A stretch of DNA of 64,000 nucleotides from Paenibacillus sp. cl123 (lineage in GTDB: Bacteria > Bacillota > Bacilli > Paenibacillales > NBRC-103111): NCBI RefSeq assembly GCF_900101595.1, contig NZ_FMYY01000011.1, positions 10,173 to 74,172 of the forward strand. Reading direction: 5' to 3'. The notes under the pieces are model-generated. The model was given only the letters and a program-made list of their open reading frames with translations. It searched no databases and was not told the DNA's origin. Below, one piece after another: positions 42,287 to 50,974 of this stretch (the stretch's first letter is position 1; each line of letters opens with the position of its first letter). A program made the translations under genes and the position numbers.

Positions 42287-43840
42287 TTAGGATTGCCGGA
42301 ATTCCGACGGCGTCCGCCCGGTATGGCGCTTGAATTGCTGCCCGAAGTACTTGATATCCTCGTAGCCGACCATCCCCGCTACCTCGCTGATCTTCAGCTG
42401 GGTGCTCTGGAGAATATCCGCCGCCTTGCGCATCCGCTCCTGCGTCACAAATTCGATATAACTCTGCCCGGTCTCCTTCTTGAACACCTCGCTGAAGTGA
42501 TTCGGGTTCAGATGCACGAAGCGGGCCACCTCCTGCAGCGACAGGTGGTGGTCCAGATGCTCGCGGATGTAAGCGACCGCCCGGTGAACATAAGAATAGC
42601 GGGAGTCGCAGATCGACTCGTGGAAGGCGGCCATCAGCGAAGACAGCAGCTTGAACAGCTCGTCCTCCGGTCTTGAGGAGGCGTTCAGGGCAAATCCGGT
42701 CCCTGCCTGGGCCACCCCGCCTGAGCCTCCTCCCCTGGCGCGCTCCAGCCAGCGGTGACCCGCGATCACGACCGACTGCAGGAACGCCTGCAGGGAAGCG
42801 GGCGTAGCCGTCTGCTCGTCCATCTGGCTGCGGACGATCTCATTGGCATAATAGCGCAGCTGCGTCAGGTTATTGCTCATCAGTATGGCGGCCAGCTCGC
42901 TCTCTTCCTTCTGCGAGCAGACCGTTCGTCCGCCGGTGCGCCGCCGGATATCCTCCATGTCGAACAGCCCTTGCTCGCCAAGCAGCAGCCGGTAAGAGCC
43001 GATATCCTCCGCCTCCAGGCAGGAGCGGTGAAGCTCGGCAAGCGAAGCGGCCGGTCCGCCCAAAGCGCCGAACACCGTACACTTGAGCGTGTCGCGCAGC
43101 CGCTGCAGCGACTGCTCCAGCCTGCGGCGCCAGGCGAAGCCGGGGCCCCCGCCGAGCACAAGCAGCAGCCGGTCCTGCTTCAGCAGGGAGATGCAGGGCA
43201 GCAGCTCGGAGAGCATATTCTCGGCGGCGCCCAGCAGCAGCTTGGCGAAGCGGCCCTCGCCCCAGCCGCCGGCCTGAACCAGCAGCACATGCAGCTCCGC
43301 ACCCGCTCCAGTATCCCGCTCTCCGCCTATGACGCCTTTCTCCTGCATCCAGCGGCTTACCGTCTGCAGGGCCGCCTCATCCTCGGAAGCTCCGCCCAGC
43401 AGCTTCTCCAGCTGCTGGCTGCGCAGCGCGGCGTTCTGCACCTGCTCCTGGCGCAGCGTTTCCCATTTGCCGGCAATATTTTGCTTCGCCTTCATCGCCG
43501 CCTTAATAATCTCCTCGGGGCCGCTCGTCTTCAGCAGGTAGTCGGTCACGCCTTCGCGCAGCGCCTGTTGGGCATAGGCGAAGTCGTCGTAGCCGGTCAA
43601 GATGACGATCTCCGTCTCGGGAAGAAGCTTCTTGATCGCCTTGGACAGCTCGATCCCGTCCATCCCGGGCATCCGGATATCCGTGAGCACAATATGCGGC
43701 TTCTCCTGCGGGATGCGCCCCAGCGCTTCCTCGGCGGACTCGGCCGGCGGCAGCAGATCGAGCCCGAGCTCCTTCCAGTCGATCACCGTGCACAAGCCCG
43801 TACGGATAATGACCTCGTCGTCAACAATCATAATCCTCAT
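42287..43840 (-). CDS. yesN: YesN-type response regulator with AraC DNA-binding domain
   Basis: The 517-residue protein has a receiver domain (about 1-120; phospho-Asp in IVLTDIRMPGMDG, IVILTGYDDFAYAQQAL, LLKT). A long central linker, and a C-terminal AraC double HTH (about 415-515; YIREHLDHHLSLQEVARFVHLNPNHFSEVFKKETGQSYIEFV and KISEVAGMVGYEDIKYFGQQFKRHTGRTPSEFR), follow. Its ATG overlaps the kinase stop by four bases (ATGA). Such pairs usually control a carbohydrate ABC importer; none is adjacent here. The symbol is by family, not orthology. Confidence 0.94.
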   Translation of the reverse strand: MRIMIVDDEVIIRTGLCTVIDWKELGLDLLPPAESAEEALGRIPQEKPHIVLTDIRMPGMDGIELSKAIKKLLPETEIVILTGYDDFAYAQQALREGVTDYLLKTSGPEEIIKAAMKAKQNIAGKWETLRQEQVQNAALRSQQLEKLLGGASEDEAALQTVSRWMQEKGVIGGERDTGAGAELHVLLVQAGGWGEGRFAKLLLGAAENMLSELLPCISLLKQDRLLLVLGGGPGFAWRRRLEQSLQRLRDTLKCTVFGALGGPAASLAELHRSCLEAEDIGSYRLLLGEQGLFDMEDIRRRTGGRTVCSQKEESELAAILMSNNLTQLRYYANEIVRSQMDEQTATPASLQAFLQSVVIAGHRWLERARGGGSGGVAQAGTGFALNASSRPEDELFKLLSSLMAAFHESICDSRYSYVHRAVAYIREHLDHHLSLQEVARFVHLNPNHFSEVFKKETGQSYIEFVTQERMRKAADILQSTQLKISEVAGMVGYEDIKYFGQQFKRHTGRTPSEFRQS

Positions 43841-45612
43841 GGGGACTCCTCCAGTATCGGTATCGTAAATGAAATCCGCGTGCCCGCTCCCGGCTCGCTC
43901 TCGATGCGCAGGCCTGTCTCGCTGCCGTAGTGCAGCTGCAGGCGCTGATGCACATTGCGCAGGCCGTATCCCGAGCGTCCCCGCTCCGGCTCTGGCGCCG
44001 GATTCCCAAGTCCGCCGAAGCTTCTGCGAATTTCGCGCAGCTTGTCCTCATCCATCCCTATGCCGGTGTCTTCGACGACGAAGGTCATCGTCTCTCCGCT
44101 CCGTTCGCCGTGCACATAAAGCCGGCCTTTTCCCTTCTTTTTCTGCAAGCCGTGCATGATGCTGTTCTCGATCAGCGGCTGCAGCAGCAGCTTCAGCATC
44201 GGAAGCGAATTCAGCTGCGGGTCGACGTAGAAGGCCGTCTCGAACTTGTCCTGGAAACGGATCGACATGATATAGGCGTAATTCTGGGCGTGGGCGACCT
44301 CCTGTTGAACCGGGCAGAACTCCTCTCCCTTGTTCAGACTGAAGCGGAGGAAATCGCTGAGCGCGCCGACCATCTCCGCGATCTGCTTGTCTTTGTTCAT
44401 CAGCGCAATCCAATGGATCGACGACAGCGTGTTGTATAGAAAATGAGGATTGATCTGCGCCTGCAGCGCCAAAATATCGGCTTCCTTCTTCTTGGCCTCG
44501 CTCTGCTGCACCTGCTCCTTCAACCGCTGAATCCGGTCGCTCAGCTTGTTGTAGCTGTGCACCAGCAGGCCGACCTCGTCCTCGCTTTTCACTTTATAGG
44601 TCGGAATCGCCTCATCGGGATTGATGTCCTTCATCGTGCTGGCCAGCCCGGTGAGCGGACGCGTCACCCACTGGATGAAGGACAGCACCAGCGCGATGGC
44701 GAGCAGCAGGGCGATGCCGATCGCATACGCCGTGACGGTCAGCACATATTGATTCTGCGCGGTGTACACCTGGGTCGGGATCACGCCGACCAGCTTCCAG
44801 TTCAAGCTTGACAAGGTATGGTACAGCACGGTGTTGTCCTCCTTGCCCTCGCCGCTGTAGGTGAACACGCCGTCCCGGCCGGACAGTTCATCCAGGTTCG
44901 GCAGCCGCTCCGTCAGCGGCCGGTTCAGCCATGCCGGCGAATCGCCGGACAGGATATGCCCCTGCTGATCGATCAGCAGGACGAATCCCTTTTTCTCCCA
45001 ACCCGACGCTTGCAGAATTTTACGGATCTCCGCCTCATCCAGACTGATCGACAGCGCGCCGACCGGCTGAAATTTGCTCGTGTTGCGGATCGGCCGGACA
45101 AGGGAGACGACGCGCTTCAAGCCGTCGGATGTCGTCTGATTCTCGTACAGGGATGTCCACCACTTCAGATTGTTACGCATGTAGTCCTCCTTGCCCTCCA
45201 GCTGTGCGGACAGCCCCGAATGGAGCAGCGTCGTGTTCGACAACGACGGGTAATCAAACGCGGAGGTGACCGTAATGTTGGAGATGTAAGGCTTGGAAAA
45301 CACCAGATTGGTCAAAAAGCCGATGTTTTGCGTATACAGCGAAATATCCGCCCGTTCATTGTCCAGATACTGTTGAATATCCTTCTGGCCGATAATAAAC
45401 ACCGACATATTCTCCACATCCCGGATCATGAAGTCCAGCTTGTCCGCCACCTGGCGGAGCGTGTTCATCCCCGACTGCTTCTCCTTCTCCTCTGTGAGCG
45501 ACAGCGCGATCCGGTAGGATACGGCTCCCGTTGCCAGCAGCGGCAGCACGACGGCGACAAGCAGCAGAAGGGACAGCTTGCGCTTTAACGATTTATTCAG
45601 CCAGCGTCTCAA
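43837..45612 (-). CDS. yesM: YesM-type sensor histidine kinase
   Basis: The 591-residue kinase has an N-terminal helix (LSLLLLVAVVLPLLATGAVSYRIAL) and a large extracellular dCache-like domain (about 35-290). A second helix (VTAYAIGIALLLAIALVLSF), a HAMP linker, His_kinase domain (LQAQINPHFLYNTLSSIHWIA with the phospho-His) and HATPase_c (about 480-590; ENSIMHGLQKKKGKGRL, DTGIGMDEDKL, GYGLRNVHQRL) follow. TTG at 45612 has GGGAGG seven bases upstream, while ATG at 45627 has none. It is translationally coupled to yesN. Confidence 0.94.
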   Translation of the reverse strand: MRRWLNKSLKRKLSLLLLVAVVLPLLATGAVSYRIALSLTEEKEKQSGMNTLRQVADKLDFMIRDVENMSVFIIGQKDIQQYLDNERADISLYTQNIGFLTNLVFSKPYISNITVTSAFDYPSLSNTTLLHSGLSAQLEGKEDYMRNNLKWWTSLYENQTTSDGLKRVVSLVRPIRNTSKFQPVGALSISLDEAEIRKILQASGWEKKGFVLLIDQQGHILSGDSPAWLNRPLTERLPNLDELSGRDGVFTYSGEGKEDNTVLYHTLSSLNWKLVGVIPTQVYTAQNQYVLTVTAYAIGIALLLAIALVLSFIQWVTRPLTGLASTMKDINPDEAIPTYKVKSEDEVGLLVHSYNKLSDRIQRLKEQVQQSEAKKKEADILALQAQINPHFLYNTLSSIHWIALMNKDKQIAEMVGALSDFLRFSLNKGEEFCPVQQEVAHAQNYAYIMSIRFQDKFETAFYVDPQLNSLPMLKLLLQPLIENSIMHGLQKKKGKGRLYVHGERSGETMTFVVEDTGIGMDEDKLREIRRSFGGLGNPAPEPERGRSGYGLRNVHQRLQLHYGSETGLRIESEPGAGTRISFTIPILEESP

Positions 45613-45694
45613 TGGAACGCCTCCCATAGTAAAGCATGCTAATAGTTGTATAGTAGCATATTCGCCATCCCCATCATACTTTTTTTAATGCAAA

Positions 45695-45734
45695 CAAACT
45701 TTTTGTTTGATTTGTATTCAAAATGTGATACGAT
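45695..45734 (+). promoter_or_regulatory. Promoter and inverted repeat before the DauR-like gene
   Basis: CAAAC-TTTTT-GTTTG (45695-45709) overlaps TTGATT (45707-45712), which is 16 bases from TACGAT (45729-45734). The spacing fits a sigma-A promoter with a repressor dyad on its -35, likely autoregulation by the downstream regulator. Confidence 0.45.
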
Positions 45735-45826
45735 TTTTCCGTAAGGCTTGGTGCCATCCCTATGTGCTCTTCTCGAGTAAAGGTCGATTGGTAACACGGA
45801 CAGCGCTAAAGGAGGTTGGGCATCCG

Positions 45827-46477
45827 GTGGAATCGGTTCAAGCCGAATGGACTTTCATGACGGATCTGATCAAAGGGATCGCCGCCCAGTTCGGCGAATG
45901 CTGCGAGGTCGTTCTGCATGACCTGACCCGCCCGTATGACAGCACGATCGTCGCGATCGAGCACGGACATGTGACCGGACGCAAGGTCGGCGACCCCGGC
46001 ACCAATCTGGGGCTCGAGCTGCTGCGGGGCGAACGGGTTGACGGCAACAAATTTAATTACGTCACCCAGACCAAGGACGGCCGCCTGCTGCGCTCCACCT
46101 CTATCTACATGAAGGACAAGGAAGGCCGGACGATCGGCGCTCTCTGCATCAACTTCGACATCACCTCGCTGATGATGGCCGAGAAAACGCTTCACGGGAT
46201 GACGATGACGAATCTGCAGACCGACGTCCGGGAATCGTTCGTCACCAGCGTCGGCGAGCTGCTGGATGCGCTGATTCAGGAGGCGCAGGAGCAAGTCGGC
46301 AAGCCGGTTGCGCTGATGAGCAAGGAAGACAAGGTCAACATGGTCCGGCTGCTGGACCGCAAAGGCGCCTTCCTGATCAAGAAGGGCGGCGAGAAAATAG
46401 GCAGCTATCTGAACATCTCCAAGTACACGTTATACAGCTACCTGGAGGAGAGCAAGCAAGAGCTGAACAAGGACTGA
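45827..46477 (+). CDS. YheO-like PAS-HTH transcriptional regulator (DauR family)
   Basis: This 216-residue protein has an N-terminal YheO-type PAS domain (about 10-120; LIKGIAAQFGECCEVVLHDL, STIVAIEHGHVTGRKVGDPGTNLGL, RLLRSTSIYMKDKEGRTIGALCINFDI) and a C-terminal HTH (about 165-216; KVNMVRLLDRKGAFLIKKGGE, YLNISKYTLYSYLEESK). This is the layout of DauR, which represses D-arginine use in Pseudomonas. The chosen start is GTG at 45827, where AAAGGAGG lies eleven bases upstream. It is the first gene of a plus-strand D-amino-acid cluster. Confidence 0.88.
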   Translation: MESVQAEWTFMTDLIKGIAAQFGECCEVVLHDLTRPYDSTIVAIEHGHVTGRKVGDPGTNLGLELLRGERVDGNKFNYVTQTKDGRLLRSTSIYMKDKEGRTIGALCINFDITSLMMAEKTLHGMTMTNLQTDVRESFVTSVGELLDALIQEAQEQVGKPVALMSKEDKVNMVRLLDRKGAFLIKKGGEKIGSYLNISKYTLYSYLEESKQELNKD

Positions 46478-46524
46478 GCCAGAACTGGTCCAGAACTGAG
46501 CCAGAACTGAGCCAGAACTGAGTT
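46473..46524. repeat. Short tandem repeats at the end of the DauR-like gene
   Basis: The 11-bp unit CAGAACTGAGC occurs about four times in a row (one copy altered to CAGAACTGGTC), starting at the stop codon of the regulator and ending before the next gene. It makes no protein sense in the genes around it. Confidence 0.75.
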
Positions 46525-46566
46525 GGAACGAGCTTAAAAGATTCCGATCGGGAGGATGAACGAAGC

Positions 46567-47673
46567 ATGAACCAATTGCCCTCAACGCCCGGCGTTGTCA
46601 TCGATTCGGCCGTCATGGAGCGCAACATTGCAGCGATGGCGGAGGTGGCCCGCAAAGCCGGCGTCCAGCTGCGGCCGCATGCGAAGACGCATAAGATGCC
46701 CTGGATCGCCCTGCGGCAGATCGAGGCCGGAGCAGCCGGCATTACCGTAGCCAAAGTATCCGAGGCGGAAGTGATGGCCGCCCATGGCGTGAAGGATATC
46801 TTCATCGCCTATCCGCTTGTTACGCCGGACAAAATCGAGCGGGCGCTGAAGCTGTCGGCGCAGATCCGGCTGATCGTCGGCGTCGACAGCCGGGAAGGAG
46901 CGCTGCGGCTGGCGCAAGCGGCGGCGGCAGCGCGGACCAGGCTGGAGGTCCGGCTGGAGATCGATACCGGCCTGCGCCGCACCGGCGTTCTCTACGAGAA
47001 GGCGCTCGAGCTTGGCCGCTTCATCAACAGCCTGGCCATGCTGCGCCTGACCGGCATCTACACGTTCCGCGGGGCGCTGATGGGCGGCAAGCCGACGCTC
47101 GATCTGCAGGCCGCCGGCGAAGAGGAAGGGCGGCTGATGGCCGAGCTAGCCGGGCAAATGCGCGGGATCGGCCTGCCTATCGATGCCGTCAGCGTCGGCT
47201 CGACGCCTACGGCAGCCTTTGCGGCAGCCGTCCCCGGCGTGACCGAGGTGCGTCCCGGAACCTATGTGTTCCAGGACCGGATGCAGGCACGCCTTGGCGT
47301 CTGCGGCCTGGAAGACTGCGCCGGCCGCGTCCGGGTCACGGTCATCAGCCGGCCCTCGGTCGATCTGGCTGTCATCGACGGCGGCAGCAAAACGTTCGCC
47401 ACCGACGTGCAGCCGAATACCGACCCGCTGCAGCTGCGCGGGTTCGGCCATATCGCCGAGCTGCCCGACGCGGTGCTGGAGCGATTGTCCGAGGAGCACG
47501 GCATGCTGCGGCTCGGCCCCGAAGCGCAGCACTCGCCGCTTGCCGTCGGCGATATTTTGCATATTATTCCCAATCACATCTGCAGCACAGTCAACCTGCA
47601 CAACCAGGTGTATATGCTGAGGGACGGGAAATACGAACCGGAGACCGTGCTGGGCCGCGGCAAGCTCGAGTAG
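46567..47673 (+). CDS. D-threonine aldolase-like / DSD1-family PLP enzyme, second copy
   Basis: This 368-residue paralogue of the gene at 34730 has the same motifs: LRPHAKTHK (PLP lysine), ITVAKVSEAEVM, VSVGSTPTA, EVRPGTYVFQD and the metal-binding PNHICSTVNLHNQVYM. The two differ in the centre, where THAGHVYGK is replaced by TFRGALMGG, so substrates probably differ. GGGAGG lies before the ATG at 46567. In this cluster it likely acts on a D-amino acid released by the next gene's product. Confidence 0.9.
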   Translation: MNQLPSTPGVVIDSAVMERNIAAMAEVARKAGVQLRPHAKTHKMPWIALRQIEAGAAGITVAKVSEAEVMAAHGVKDIFIAYPLVTPDKIERALKLSAQIRLIVGVDSREGALRLAQAAAAARTRLEVRLEIDTGLRRTGVLYEKALELGRFINSLAMLRLTGIYTFRGALMGGKPTLDLQAAGEEEGRLMAELAGQMRGIGLPIDAVSVGSTPTAAFAAAVPGVTEVRPGTYVFQDRMQARLGVCGLEDCAGRVRVTVISRPSVDLAVIDGGSKTFATDVQPNTDPLQLRGFGHIAELPDAVLERLSEEHGMLRLGPEAQHSPLAVGDILHIIPNHICSTVNLHNQVYMLRDGKYEPETVLGRGKLE

Positions 47674-47824
47674 CCCTCATTGGGCTGAGGGATTGCCTTG
47701 CTCTGTGCCTTCTACCGGCCGATCGGCGTGTGACCCAACAGCTGTCCCCCGCCGATCCCTTTTATAAACGATGGTCACATCATCCGCTTGCTCATGACTT
47801 ACATTGCCTCGGGAGGGCTATTAC

Positions 47825-49432
47825 ATGTTGGATCTCATTATTCGCAACGGCCGCGTCGTGGACGGAACCGGAAACCCCTGGTTTTTCGGCGATGTGGGCG
47901 TCAAAGACGGACGCATCGCGGCCGTTGGGCGGATCGATCAGGAGGCCGCCAGAACGGTGCAGGCCCATGGCAAAGTGATCGCGCCGGGCTTCATCGACGG
48001 CCACTGCCACTCGGACCTGATGATCTTCGACCATCCGCACAGCGAGATCAAGCTGCGGCAGGGCGTTACGACCGAAGTGGTCGGCAACTGCGGGCTTGCC
48101 CCCGCCCCTTATGTGCAGGATCGGGCGGAGCTGCTCCGAACCTACGTCCAGCCTGTGCTGGGCCGCACATCCTGGGAATGGCCCTGGGAGACCGTCGCCC
48201 AGTATATGGATAAGCTGGCGGCCAGCGGTCCCTCCGAGAACCTGGCTACGTATGTAGCGCACGGGGCGCTGCGCATCTCCGTGATGGGCTTCGAGAATCG
48301 TCCGGCCACCCCGGCCGAGCGGGAGAGGATGAAGCAGGTGCTGGAGGAAGGCATGCGGGCCGGAGCGATCGGCTTATCCATCGGCCTGCTGTATGCGCCC
48401 GGCAGCTATACGGCCCGCGACGAGCTGGCCGACCTCTGCTCCGTGCTGCCGAAGTACGACGGTCTCCTCTCCACCCACATCCGCGGAGAAGGCAACAATC
48501 TGATCCCTTCGGTCAAGGAGGTCATCTGGATAGCCGAGCAGGCCGGCGTTTCCCTGCATATCAGCCATCTGAAGGCAGCCGGGAAAGCCAACTGGGGCAA
48601 GGTGCTGGAAGCACTCGAGCTGATCGAGGACGCGCGCGCCAGAGGCATGGATGTGACATGCGATGTGTATCCGTATCATGCCGGCTCCACCACGCTGACA
48701 ACCGTGCTGCCGCCATGGACGCTGGAGGGCGGGATTACGAGCACGCTTGCGCTGTTCCGGGACCCCGCCCAGCGCAAGCGGATCAAGGAAGAGCTCGGAC
48801 ACGAGCAGACCGCGTGGGATAACCTGGTTCTCTCCACCGGCTGGCAGAGCGTCGTTATCGCCGCCATGCATAATGAAGCGAACCGTCCGCTGGAGGGCCG
48901 CTCGATCGCCGAGATTGCCGAGCTGCGCGGCCAGCATCCCGTGGACTGCATGATGGATCTGCTGCTGGAGGAAGAGGGCCGCATCTCGATCGTCTACTTC
49001 CATATGTCCGACGAGGACGTAAGACAGGTCGTCGCCTATGAGAAGTCGCTGATCGCCTCGGACAGTCTGACCTGCGAGACGGGCAAGCCGCATCCGCGCC
49101 TGTACGGCACCTTCCCGCGCGTATTCGCCCGCTACGTGCGGGAGCAGCGAGTTCTCTCGCTGGAGCAGGCCGTGCGCAAGGTCACCTCTTTCCCTGTCCA
49201 GCGTTTTAAGCTGGGCAAGCGGGGGCTGCTGGTTCCCGGCTATATCGCGGATATTACCCTGTTTGACCCGGACACGGTCGAGGACAAAGCCACCTTCGAG
49301 GAGCCGCGCCAATATCCCGAAGGGATCTCCCATGTCTGGGTGGGGGGCAAAGAAACGCTCAGCGATTCGGCCCATACGCTCGCCCGCGAAGGCGGCCTGA
49401 TACGCGCGTCAACCTGCTGTCATCATCACTAA
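47825..49432 (+). CDS. N-acyl-D-amino-acid deacylase (D-aminoacylase)
   Basis: The 535-residue amidohydrolase begins MLDLIIRNGRVVDGTGNPWF and carries IAPGFIDGHCHSD (metal His pair), VVGNCGLAPAP (metal-bridging Cys region), STHIRGEGNNL (metal His), HISHLKAAGK and SDSLTCETGKPHPRLYGTFPR with the catalytic Asp. This is the family of D-aminoacylases that free D-amino acids from N-acyl forms. ATG at 47825 follows GGGAGGG. It feeds the DSD1-type enzyme and the RidA behind it. The C-terminal STCCHHH is unusual. Confidence 0.93.
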   Translation: MLDLIIRNGRVVDGTGNPWFFGDVGVKDGRIAAVGRIDQEAARTVQAHGKVIAPGFIDGHCHSDLMIFDHPHSEIKLRQGVTTEVVGNCGLAPAPYVQDRAELLRTYVQPVLGRTSWEWPWETVAQYMDKLAASGPSENLATYVAHGALRISVMGFENRPATPAERERMKQVLEEGMRAGAIGLSIGLLYAPGSYTARDELADLCSVLPKYDGLLSTHIRGEGNNLIPSVKEVIWIAEQAGVSLHISHLKAAGKANWGKVLEALELIEDARARGMDVTCDVYPYHAGSTTLTTVLPPWTLEGGITSTLALFRDPAQRKRIKEELGHEQTAWDNLVLSTGWQSVVIAAMHNEANRPLEGRSIAEIAELRGQHPVDCMMDLLLEEEGRISIVYFHMSDEDVRQVVAYEKSLIASDSLTCETGKPHPRLYGTFPRVFARYVREQRVLSLEQAVRKVTSFPVQRFKLGKRGLLVPGYIADITLFDPDTVEDKATFEEPRQYPEGISHVWVGGKETLSDSAHTLAREGGLIRASTCCHHH

Positions 49433-49478
49433 AGCGCCAAGGCGCATATCATTCACTTAACTTGGAGGTTGGATAAGC

Positions 49479-49946
49479 ATGGCTGTTATTGAAAAACGTC
49501 TCGAAGAACTCGGTATCGTTCTCCCTCCTTCACCGGAGCCGCGCTTCACCTATATTCCCGCCAACCGTACAGGCAACCTGCTCTATTTGTCGGGCCAGGA
49601 TGCCCGTGACGCCAACGGCGTATTGATCTATGAAGGCAAGGTCGGCAGCGACCTCACGATCGAGCAGGGGCAGGAAGCGGCGCGCCAGGTCATTATCAAC
49701 TGCCTCGCCGTGCTCAAGGGATATCTCGGCGACCTCGACCGCGTCGTCAAAATCGTCAAGCTGCTCGGCTTCGTCAACAGCGCCCCGGGCTTCGGCGATC
49801 AGCCTTATGTCATGAACGGCGCGTCGAACCTGCTGGTCGATGTGTTCGGGGAAAACGGCCGGCATGCCCGCTCCGCGATCGGAACAAGCGATCTGCCGTT
49901 CCATACGCCGGTGGAAATCGAGATTATCGTAGAAATCCGCGACTAA
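49479..49946 (+). CDS. RidA-family protein, YoaB/YjgH-like subgroup
   Basis: The 155-residue protein has the RidA fold with RFTYIPANRTGNLLYLSGQDARDANG, QEAARQVIINCLAVLKGYLGDLDRVVKIVKLLGFVNSAPGF and RHARSAIGTSDLPFHTPVEIEIIVEI. The substrate Arg of RidA is present in RHARSAIG. This is a longer subgroup than the copy at 34313, so it is a paralogue rather than a duplicate. GGAGG precedes ATG 49479. It ends the D-amino-acid cluster and is followed by a hairpin. Confidence 0.92.
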   Translation: MAVIEKRLEELGIVLPPSPEPRFTYIPANRTGNLLYLSGQDARDANGVLIYEGKVGSDLTIEQGQEAARQVIINCLAVLKGYLGDLDRVVKIVKLLGFVNSAPGFGDQPYVMNGASNLLVDVFGENGRHARSAIGTSDLPFHTPVEIEIIVEIRD

Positions 49947-49982
49947 CACCGGTTCCTTCCGAAACGTTTGACTAAACCAACA

Positions 49983-50026
49983 AGCCCGCTCTTATGCCAG
50001 CTTCATCCGGCATAGGGGCGGGCTAT
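49983..50026 (+). terminator. Hairpin after the D-amino-acid cluster
   Basis: AGCCCGC (49983-49989) pairs with GCGGGCT (50018-50024), reinforced by TATGCC/GGCATA inside. The downstream bases are only moderately T-rich, so strength is uncertain. Confidence 0.6.
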
Positions 50027-50095
50027 CTTGAAATTTCGGTGTAAAATCGTTATAACTGTCTATAGGCCCCAGCCGGGCCCGAAGGAGATTATGCC

Positions 50096-50974
50096 ATGAC
50101 CCGTCCGCTTTTATTCGGCTTGCTTGCCGCGCTGATGCTGATCGGCACGCTGCAGCCTTGGCTGCCGGCTTCCTCGGGAACGTACCGAGATCAGGTAGCC
50201 GTATTGATGTATCATCATGTAGCGGATGACGCCGAGAGCTCGAGCACCGTCAGCACCGATCTGTTCCGCAGGCAGCTTTCCTATTTGAAGCAGCAAGGCT
50301 ATCATTTCATCACGATGCAGGAGCTTATCCGCTATTATCAGGGGGACAGCGTCCCGGAGAAAGCGGTGTTCGTCACGTTCGACGACGGCTACCGCAGCTT
50401 CTATACGGGCGCGTACCCGATCCTGAAGGAACTGGATGTGCCGGCCGTCAACTTTGCCATCACCAAGGATCTCGAGAATCCCGACCTGCCGTCGATCCCC
50501 GCGCTCAAGAAGGAGCAAATCCGCGAGATGCTGGCTTACCGCCCCGGCATGTTCGACATACAGTGCCATACGCACGAGCTGCATTACAAAGCGGGACATG
50601 AAAGCGCCTTGTCCGGACGGCTGCAGACCTCGGCGGGAACTGCCGAATCCGATCAGGACTATGCGGCCCGCATCCGCCAGGACAGCGAATCATGCGCCCG
50701 CACGATACAAGACTTATATGGAGACCCTGTCGCCCCGCAGACATACGCCTATCCGTACGGGCTGCATAACGCCGCCGTCCAGTCCTATATTCGCGAGTCC
50801 GGCTTCCGCTACGCCTTCACGATTGTCAGCGGCATGGCGACCCGGAGCAGCGACTCTATGGCCATCCCCCGCATCAATGCCGGACATCCCGGCATCGAAC
50901 CGGAGTTTCTGGACAAGTCGATTCAGCTGCGCATCGAGCGCGTTACACGTCCCCATAAGCCGGAAGGCGTCTGA
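50096..50974 (+). CDS. Exported polysaccharide deacetylase
   Basis: This 292-residue protein has a signal/anchor sequence (LFGLLAALMLIGTLQPWLPASSG) and a NodB-fold domain with YHHVADD, the catalytic VTFDDGYRSFYTGAYPIL (motif 1) and FDIQCHTHELHYK (motif 2 histidines). Later AYPYGLHNAAV and PRINAGHPG match motifs 3-5. It would N-deacetylate a cell-surface glycan, possibly poly-N-acetylglucosamine, of the PgaB/IcaB or YadE type. GAAGGAGA lies ten bases before ATG 50096. Its end overlaps the convergent DUF2935 gene by about 30 bases. Confidence 0.92.
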   Translation: MTRPLLFGLLAALMLIGTLQPWLPASSGTYRDQVAVLMYHHVADDAESSSTVSTDLFRRQLSYLKQQGYHFITMQELIRYYQGDSVPEKAVFVTFDDGYRSFYTGAYPILKELDVPAVNFAITKDLENPDLPSIPALKKEQIREMLAYRPGMFDIQCHTHELHYKAGHESALSGRLQTSAGTAESDQDYAARIRQDSESCARTIQDLYGDPVAPQTYAYPYGLHNAAVQSYIRESGFRYAFTIVSGMATRSSDSMAIPRINAGHPGIEPEFLDKSIQLRIERVTRPHKPEGV

